Assembly: GCA_015680685.1 (NCBI GenBank)
Contig: MNCI01000885.1
Coordinates: forward strand, 332,586-396,585
Reading direction: 5' to 3'
Source of the DNA: Gnetum montanum
Taxonomy: Eukaryota > Streptophyta > Gnetopsida > Gnetales > Gnetaceae
DNA length: 64,000 nucleotides
In this document: positions 56,561-64,000 of the stretch, in pieces
Position numbering within the stretch: the first letter of the stretch is position 1
Layout of the letters: every line of letters begins with the position of its first letter
Notes under the pieces: model-generated
The model's input: the letters and a program-made list of their open reading frames with translations, nothing else
The model's database searches: none
Told to the model about the DNA's origin: nothing
Position numbers and translations under genes: made by a program

Positions 56561-56785
56561 CTTGGCCGGGTCAAGCGCATGGGTCAGATACGTGAATCTC
56601 CTATTTGAATTTTCCAACATCACAGAATCACAACATCGAAATTTCCAACGTGTTTCCTCTGATACGTCAGGATTTATAAACTTCTCTGATATCGGTTTTG
56701 CTTTCACAATGAAGCATGGAAACCCTGAAACATGCTGTACGTCAAAACAAATATCGGTACCACCGAGGGTTAAATTTGAAGGGCA

Positions 56786-56898
56786 NNNNNNNNNNNNNNN
56801 NNNNNNNNNNNNNNNNNNNNNNNNNNNNNNNNNNNNNNNNNNNNNNNNNNNNNNNNNNNNNNNNNNNNNNNNNNNNNNNNNNNNNNNNNNNNNNNNNN
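56786..56898. other. Assembly gap (113 N)
   Basis: This is a run of N at the low-coordinate side of the L1 ORF1 fragment, so the end of that fragment is hidden. Confidence 1.
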
Positions 56899-56904
56899 CC
56901 CCTT

Positions 56905-58500
56905 TTGTCTCACTTATGACTAGGAATCTCTACCTTGAGGGTAGGGGGAACCCCCAAGTCAATCTCAAGCACTAGTCCCAAGGGGCGGCCAATCTCATTC
57001 AATTTCAACGAAACTGAAAAAGGAATTTTTGCCATGACATCCCCTTCAAAAATTTCGTCCAAGGGGGGCCCCTATCTTGGACCACCAACACCCAACTATC
57101 GAGAGGAGGGGGCTCCACCCCTAGTGTCCACCCATCACAATTGATGCCATGCTTCCCTTGATGGGTGAACCTAGAGATCCCAAAGAATTAGTCAATTTTG
57201 GCGACATTGGCAACCCCAACGATCCTTGTGACCTAGGTGGAGTTTGCAGCTTCTCCACAGCCAGGGATGGACCCTCAATCGTGTTGTCCTTCTACTTCTC
57301 CAGTAGGCATTGATCTATCTTCATGTCCACATGATTAGTTCCCATTCCCTTGCCAAGGGGGCTAACATCATGGGCTTGTTGTCTAGGCTTTTGGTTTCCC
57401 TGACTCGTAGGCCTTGTCCCCTGAATTGATCCTCTAGAACCCTATGCCCCCACCCCTTTTGGACTAGCTCCATGTGCTGGCCCTTGAGGATGCCTCCCCT
57501 TCCAAGCAACAGTCATTTAAGTCTTCCCTGCTTTTGTGAGGCCATGTGTTTTTTGACTGACCTCGGCAGTCTATAGTCTAATGTCCCATCTTACCACAGG
57601 TTCCACAACCCACTATGGGATTGCCTACCTTCTAAACTGTGGCCATGTTTTCATATTTGATAAACACCTTCTCCTCCCCTAAAGGGAGGTCCATGACAAC
57701 TTTTCTGATCAAAGCCCTTGGTGATAGTGACCCCCACACACAAAATCTGGTGAAATCCATCTGGCCCAAATAGCCAGTAGCTTGATCAAAGGAGATGAAA
57801 TATCCAAAGAAACTAGCAAAAGTATGAAGAAAAACCATCGTCTAGATTTCGCACCGAATCATGAATACCCTGATCCAAACAAGTGCCTACAAAAATAGGT
57901 TTAGATTGCAATGGACACTTAGCCTATAATGTGTCATAGCCAAGCCCTATGCCCCAAAGAACCATGGACCGCTGCCACCCTCCCCCCCAAGCAAAATCGT
58001 CTCCCTATCAAATAGTGACTAGAAAGTAAAGAGAAATAAACTTCCAGGAAGGCTATGAACCTCCATAAAGCAACAACCCCAAAGCTTGGTAATTCACTTG
58101 TTGATTGCATCTAAATTGGGGGCTATTTCCATAGAAACATAGTTGCCAATGAGGCTCTATTCAATTGTTCGTAAATCCTCATTAGGCAGAACATGCAAAT
58201 AGATCCTTAGTAACCCATCCATTCGTAGGGATTCCTCAATACCCCATCCCCAAGATGCCAAGAGTGCCCATCCTAAAGCCTTGTTGCACATTTGCTGTCT
58301 ACCATCTTAGTCCTCATGAGATCCATTGGTCACATCCCTAGTCACCCCTCCTATTGACTCATCCGACCCTCCACTTCATCTCTTGTAGCACCATTGCCAA
58401 CCATAGGAGCCCCACCCAAGCCATTGTCCTCGTCTGTACCCCCACCAACTTTGTCACCCACACCACCACACCTAGCCACCCCAGAACCATCTATCCTATC
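56905..58500 (-). pseudogene. L1 ORF1 fragment with zinc knuckle
   Basis: On the minus strand, 57,838-57,632 reads FFGYFISFDQATGYLGQMDF, FCVWGSLSPRALIRKVVMDL and EEKVFIKYEN. It is followed by CGTCGKMGH-stop-TIDC (57,607-57,566), a C-x2-C-x4-H-x4-C zinc knuckle. This matches the DUF4283 plus zinc-knuckle layout of plant L1 ORF1, an RNA-binding protein. Upstream blocks (58,340-57,850) fit the start of that domain in broken frames. Downstream is a Gly/Pro/Ser-rich tail. No endonuclease follows, so the rest of the LINE is missing or in the gap. Confidence 0.7.
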
Positions 58501-59064
58501 TCCTACGCTCTCACCCATTCAAAATTCCTTTCCAAGAATTACAAGTTGCCAGATGTATTCTAATCAATATATAATTAACAAAATATTATTAATTATTTTT
58601 CAAAATATAAGTATCATTAATATAAAGTAAATCTTAGGGTTCATGCTCTTGTTTTACCTATTTGTACCTAAAAATTTGACCCTTCTCATTCAAGGTATCC
58701 ATAGAAAGCACCCTTCGTAGATGAAAGGTAATTTTTATGTTAAGCCTTTTATTTGTAGGGTACTTTTCAAAACACCATTTATTGAAGGATAAAAAGGCCT
58801 TTAAAGGTTAATGCACCTTACAAATTTTATCCCTAATTGGTAGATGCATTAAATTTCTTAGTTGAATTTCTTAATTTTCAGTTAATGTGAAAAACCAAAA
58901 TTTGTTAATTATTAGTTAATGTGGAAAAAAAATCTTCTTCTATTTTTTATCAATTTAAGTTATATCTTTCATAACTTCCAACTTTGAAATCTCTTCTTAA
59001 GATATGATTAGCAATTTCCAAAATCATCTAAAGTTTGTAATAACAAAAAGACTATTATTTTCTC
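58500..59064. other. AT-rich DNA, probably U3 of a copia LTR in part
   Basis: No gene is seen. The start of the copia LTR could not be placed. Confidence 0.35.
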
Positions 59065-59340
59065 CTATAAATTAAGGGTGGGAAGATGTGTTAAGCACCA
59101 GCACAACAACAACAACAGTGTGTGAAAGGAAGGACTTAAGAGTATCATGATAGCAACAAGCTATGAGAGTTATCAAGGATGGCTTGTGTCATTGGGTTAT
59201 TTTCTCCAAATAAAGAAACAACTCTACACTAGTTCTTGTGGTTTCTTCTTTAATTTGGGGGTTTCTACATAAATTTTTATGTATTTTTTTTCTTATTGTC
59301 TTTGTTGTTTTAATTTGCAAATTTAATTAATTTCATAACA
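59065..59340 (+). repeat. 3' part of a Ty1/copia LTR
   Basis: CCTATAAATTA at 59,065 can serve as TATA box. The LTR ends in CA at 59,340, directly before the primer site AGCGGTATCAAAGG, a match to the initiator tRNA-Met complement (TGGTATCAGAGC). The 5' border is unknown. Confidence 0.6.
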
Positions 59341-60107
59341 AGCGGTATCAAAGGGAGTTGATGGAGCAGTTATAGATAACAAATATGCTTTTTGGTTAGA
59401 ATTGGAACATATGGAGTGTGCTAATGAAAGATATCTTGGCACAAAAGGAGTGTGATGAGGCCCTTCAACCTTCCAAACCTACAAAGATGTTAGATGATAA
59501 TTAAAAAAAATTACAAGCAAAAGCACTAATGATGATTTATCTTTGTTTGAGCAATGGAATTTTGGCATCTCTTTAAAATGAAAGAGATCCTCATGCTCCT
59601 TAGGTAAATTTGAAAAACAAGTTTGATAAAGCTTCAAGTTTGAATTGGTTTCATATTTATCAAAAGGTTTTTAATGTAAAGATAAAAGAAGACATTTCTT
59701 TGCAAGATCATCTAGATGATTTGATTGGTGCTTTTTTTAAATTTAAAGAATATAATGTGATAATTCTAAAGTTAGTGAAGTGTTATGCTATTTTGAATTA
59801 TTTACCTGAATCTTGGAATTCATTATAGCTATTACTACTTCTATGAATATTGGCAATATTTTTTTGATGGTGTAGTTTCTACTCTTCAAGATGTAGAAAA
59901 AAGATTGCATAAAGTATAAGGTCAATCATCAGGTAATGCTTTTCCAGTTTCAAATAGAGGTAGATCTAATAAATGTGATCAAAGTGAGGAACCTAATCAA
60001 AGCAGGGAAATGAGTAAAAGTAGAGGAACTTCTAAAAGTAGGATTGACTGCTAGTTTTACTACAAAATTGGTGACATGAAGAGGGACTATCATGGTTATA
60101 AAGCTAG
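59341..60107 (+). pseudogene. gag: Ty1/copia gag fragment, cut by element F
   Basis: Broken frames read WNIWSVLMKDILAQKECDEAL, KKLQAKALMMIYLCLSNGIL, then LKNKFDKASSLNWFHIYQKV, ISLQDHLDDLIGAFF and CYAILNYLPESWNSL, matching the UBN2-type Gag of plant copia elements. Near the end, SKSRGTSKSR and CxFYYKIGDMKRDY resemble a damaged zinc knuckle. Homology stops abruptly at 60,107, where element F begins. The 72-residue frame at 59,610-59,828 is the best preserved part. Confidence 0.75.
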
Positions 60108-60880
60108 TGATGAGCTACGATATTGCGTACGCGATATTGAGTTGAAACATCTATAAATAAGAGGCGACTTTCCCTATTTTAGGCATCTAGAGTTAGACCC
60201 TTAGCCAAACTATAGCAGTTTTACCATTCCAGAGTTAGAATAATTTCCATGTGATTGTAGTAGGAGTCTCAAAGTGAATAGATCTTTATTTGAGAAAATT
60301 GTACCTGAGCACACATTTTTGTATGACAATAAAGACAAAATTTTTGATAAACCTTGCAGCATGTGGACTAAGCTAAATAGGATTTAATTATTATTAAATG
60401 TTTAAAAGCTTTCTTAGATAATTAATCTCTCTCAACCCTTGACTCTCCTAGTTAAGTGCATTCAGTACGACCGCTTCGAGCACATGTGTAATGCTTGGTA
60501 ACCTAGTAACAAGTAGTGTTTGGTAATCCTAGCAGTGTTGCACTGGTTTAGGGTGTGTAGGACAAGTGGGAACAGATACTGGTGCTAGGACGATTAGAAC
60601 TTAGTTAGTGAATAGTTAATGAAAACTAGTCATTTAGTTCTCTTCACCTTTTCCTATTAGCATAGGACATTAAAAAGGTAAAAGACATAAAAATCACATG
60701 CCTCAAGCTTACTTAACCATACAACCGTGACAATACAAGTAAGTTTAGGAAGACAACGATTGATTAACCTTCAGTGTTCCATTAGGGCGTGTAAGCACTT
60801 AGTCCTTGGAGTTCAACCAGATCATGCGTGTAATGCTCATATTCGTATGGTTGAGTGTAGGGGTACCTCTCCACTCATCA
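60108..60880 (+). repeat. 5' LTR of element F
   Basis: This 773-bp LTR starts TGATGAG and ends CTCATCA. TATAAATA lies at 60,152. U3 is very short before the TATA box and keeps one GCGTACGCGATATT remnant of the palindrome cluster. The U5 end GTAGGGGTACCTC matches elements D and E. The adjacent primer site TTAGCACTGTTGCTAGGGAC (60,881-60,900) is a decayed tRNA-Asp match. Confidence 0.92.
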
Positions 60881-61026
60881 TTAGCACTGTTGCTAGGGAC
60901 TTAGTTGTTTGTGCGCTACGTAGAACATAGAAGATCATTCACATCGTTGGGATGCTAAAATGAACCCTTAGGGTTGATCAAAAGAAAAATAAGATAACGA
61001 TAATAGCACACCGAACAAGATAAAAA

Positions 61027-63500
61027 ATGTTTTCTTCTTCACACAAAATCATTTCACCACCTAGGACCAACACTAGAGATAGTCAGCGACAAAACATATG
61101 TAACCTAGAATCTTTGGTTCCTCAAAAATTTCATGTGGTATATATTCATCATGATGAATATGTACATGACTTTACCTTTATTCTCCATCAAGATGAACAA
61201 CTATGTTGGAGAGACTTGGGGGGTAACTTAGTGTTGCCTCCAGACCGAGCAGTCCCCAACATGCTCCTTCATGCTCTCGCATGAATAGGCATGTCACAGT
61301 TATACGTAGAGTACATTGCATGCAATTATGACACAAGGGACTACCAACCCACAGAAGCACAACATCAAAGGGACTTGCGACAAGAGAGATACTATACATC
61401 GTTGAAGGGCAAAGGACCCCATAATGCTCCACCCATCTTAAGAGAAATTGAGGGTGGTGAACCTATTTCAATAGGTTCTCCATAAGACAATGTTCCCCCT
61501 CCTAACAATAGTGAGGAGGTGGTGTATAAAAACCTTCACTCTACAATTCACAACCCTGGTTTTGGTCCCCATGAACACCAAGTGTTCAATGAGGGAACAC
61601 AAACACATAATGAGGGCAAGCAGTCTAATCGTAATCATGATCAGGGTCGAGACCCCCAAAGAGAAGGTAGGAAACATCATCATGGCAATGGTTCTCCTTC
61701 CTCTTCACCTTCATCAACATATTCACCCTCTTCTTCTATATTAGAATGCAGTAATAAGGAATCTAACCATGAGGATAAGGGTAAACATAGTGAGAAACCT
61801 CAATGAGAGAGTCGAGAACAAGGATGAGGGTATTCTAGAGAATCGCAGCATAGAAGAAGGAAAAGTAGGGAACCGCGTAGACATCATAGACGCTACAAAC
61901 GAAATGACCATGAAGAACCGCTACTTGCAACCCGAAGCATGTTAGACATCATGGAGGCCGTAAGAATACCCACAAGGCACCAAAAACATACTAGGATCAA
62001 GAAACTAGACATAAATAATATCCCACGATTTGAGGGGGGATACAACGCTGATCCTCAGAACCACTTGCAAGCATTTCATGATGCATGTGCCTTACAAAAC
62101 ATTGAGAACAAGTGGAAAAAGTTAAAGTTGTTCCCAAGGACACTAATGAAAGAAGTAGAAAGTTGGTACCGGTCCTTAGAATCAGAATCCATTCGAAGGT
62201 GGAGTACGATGCTAGAACTATTTAATGATAAATATCAAACGTACTCCCAGGTGTCCAACTTGTGAAAGAAAATCCAAGGATGGAAGCAAGGAAGTCATGA
62301 ACCCTTGGATGCTACCATGGACCAATATTATGCATTGCTACATCGTTGCCTGGGCCATGGTTACTAACAGCAGGATCAACTACGCCATCTCGTAGATGGG
62401 CTTAGGCATGAAACTAGGAGAACCCTTGGAACATATGCCCAAGGGAGACTATCAGAGCTTAGGTCCCATCAGGTTCATAGATTGTTGGAGCAAGTAGCCA
62501 AGGAAGAAGGGGAGCTATGTAAGAGAGAAAGTGCAGAAGAGTACAATTGCGATCCTTACATCCAAAAAAGGGGAGTGAGATTCTGTGAGGAGGAGGAAGA
62601 CTCACCACTCAAAGAGATGGTGAATGGGAAAACCTTGTTGCTCCAAAAATTAACAATAGAAGTGTCGACAAAGGTAGACCAAATGTGGGACTCCTTGGAT
62701 AGCAGATTTGAAACCGTCCTTAAAATTGTAGAGGAGTCTAAGGAGTGAAGTAGTGGCTGTGAAAAAAAGAAAAAGAGGGATTTGGACCATGCACATAACA
62801 AAGGTAAGGGTAAAATGGCAATCATCGAAGAGGTTGTGGATTCTGATACGGATGATGATGGTGGATGTGAGATATGTCAGTATGATCATCCTAAGGGATG
62901 TTGCTTAGTATTCTCACATCTGTAAGAGTATGGGGTGTATGCATTTAACCCATGACTTAATAAACGACAAGCACCTTGATGGTTACCTTATCCGCAAGGT
63001 AACCCGATACAGTTCCACCAACCATTAACATATTATCCAAGTGGAACTCCACCACAACCTATTGAGCAACACTAGTAGTGGCAATACCTACAGTCATGGG
63101 GGATGCCACCACCAAGGCAAAAATACCCTTATCGGCAACCAGATCCATATGGCTATTACATGCAGCAGTCAATCTCTTAATGTGACTTTGTCAGTCATGT
63201 GACCCCGCAATGTCACTACCAAGCTCGGGAGTATTATAGGACTCCTTCTCCTGGGAGAGACAACCCATAAACATACCATCCTCCAAACCCATCCGCGACT
63301 CTCACACCGATAGCTCCACTACCACCCGCTCCAGCGATGCAAGGGGAACTCCCCACTCAACTGCAGCAACGTAATACTACGAGAGTTGTGAACCTTCAAC
63401 CTGCTACTAGTTCTAAAAACCGTACAAAGAGAAGACCTTTCTTTAGAACCAACAATCCAACAAAGCTCTCACAACCACAAGTGGTTGAGCCTCTAAATTC
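61027..63500 (+). pseudogene. gag: gag of element F
   Basis: A single frame from ATG 61,027 runs through gag and into protease with stops but no frameshift noticed. The N-terminal part reads YVHDFTFILHQDEQLCWRDL and VLPPDRAVPNMLLHALA. A His/Ser-rich linker lies at 61,520-61,800. The core reads NNIPRFEGGYNADPQNHLQA, LKLFPRTLMKEVESWYRSL and RRWSTMLELFNDKY. CEICQYDHPKGCC at about 62,869-62,907 keeps a full C-x2-C-x3-H-x3-C set. A Pro/Gln/Tyr-rich tail follows. Among the three related copies this is the best preserved gag. Confidence 0.88.
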
Positions 63501-63552
63501 TTCTCCATAAAATAAGGCTTCAGAGCTCCCTTCAAATAAAAAATAGAGCTAA

Positions 63553-64000
63553 ATGCACACAGTTATGTTAACGCATGCCGTTACTAACTGGATTAAGGTG
63601 GGCCACCTTCCCAGGAAATTCTTTGACCCTGGAAGCCCTTTAATTTATCTCCAAGTCACTAGGAATGAACCTCGTAAAGCTCTTTTGGACTTAGGTTCTG
63701 GAGTCAACTTAATATCACTAGAAATGTATAAAGCTTGGAACCTACCTCCACTAAAGAAGAGAAATATTTGCTTAGAGTTGGCTGACCAGTCCATCACTGT
63801 TCCCTTGAGACTGGTGGAAGACATCGTTACCACTATGTGTGGGTCGTCATACCCAGCAAATTTCCAAGTGATATAAGTAAACAATGACAAAGGGAACTTC
63901 CCAATAATAATGGGGAGGGCAAGGCTAAGTACCATAAATGCATGCCTAGGAATTCGCGATCTTTCCCTGGAAATATCTAAGGAAAAAAATTTTGGGAAGA
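63553..64000 (+). pseudogene. Protease of element F, runs off the window
   Basis: In frame with gag, it reads SPLIYLQVTRNEPRKALLDL then GSGVNLIS, where the catalytic loop is D-L-G. LVEDIVTTMCGSSYPANFQV is followed by a stop at about 63,874, then NFPIIMGRARLSTI and LSLEISKE. The window ends inside the linker toward reverse transcriptase. Confidence 0.82.

Larger units (their letters stand above)
60108..64000 (+). mobile_element. Athila-like Ty3 element (element F), 3' end outside window
   Basis: The LTR at 60,108-60,880 and the internal gag-protease are close to element D in order and wording. The element inserted into a copia gag. The last five bases before the LTR are GCTAG, the expected duplication, but the other side is not in the window. 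Whether pol is present cannot be seen. Confidence 0.88.

Overview
The window looks like a repeat-dominated stretch of a land-plant nuclear genome. Evidence: Ty3/gypsy elements of the Tat/Ogre and Athila types, a Ty1/copia remnant with an initiator-tRNA-Met primer site, plant L1-type LINEs with a YVDD reverse transcriptase, an RTE-like LINE and a further non-L1 LINE. Almost all coding sequence is decayed by stops and frameshifts. The size, age and nesting of the elements suit a large-genome plant such as a gymnosperm (inference). There are three assembly gaps (runs of N). No bacterial genes, CRISPR arrays, tRNAs or rRNAs were seen.

Layout. (1) 1-~13,945: a Tat/Ogre-like Ty3 retrotransposon on the plus strand, cut by the window start: gag, protease, a 28-bp minisatellite, a multi-exon gene on the opposite strand, reverse transcriptase/RNase H, a second RNase H, integrase, a second related 30-bp minisatellite, and an LTR-like region with a TATA box. 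(2) ~13,950-20,520: an L1 LINE on the minus strand, a non-L1 LINE fragment, AT-rich DNA, an RTE-like fragment and a dispersed repeat. (3) 20,672-22,544: a 5'-truncated L1 with target duplications and a five-copy 80-bp array. (4) 23,782-30,873: a complete Athila-like element with TCATG duplications that lacks pol. (5) 30,879-37,980: a second copy of the dispersed repeat, a candidate host exon, and a non-L1 LINE split by another L1 that has a 17-bp target duplication. (6) 37,981-50,784: an Athila-like element with ATTAT duplications, a deleted reverse transcriptase and an extra coiled-coil ORF after integrase. (7) 50,785-58,500: mostly AT-rich unassigned DNA with several local tandem duplications, a CpG-rich patch at 53,600-54,240, and an L1 ORF1 fragment. 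(8) ~59,065-64,000: a copia remnant interrupted by a third Athila-like element whose gag-protease frame runs off the window end.

The most unusual structure is the antisense gene at 2,763-6,824 inside the Tat-like element. Five GT-AG introns of 76-111 bp each restore the reading frame, and the predicted product ends in a coiled coil and an acidic tail. It lies between protease and reverse transcriptase, inside what may be a 5.2-kb Ogre-type pol intron whose proposed junctions are phase-compatible. A minisatellite at the 3' side of this gene resembles the one after integrase, which suggests a rearranged or duplicated 3' region. The Athila-like element at 37,981 carries a sense-strand gene after pol that also encodes a globular part followed by a coiled coil, so two lineages in one window carry accessory genes of similar layout.
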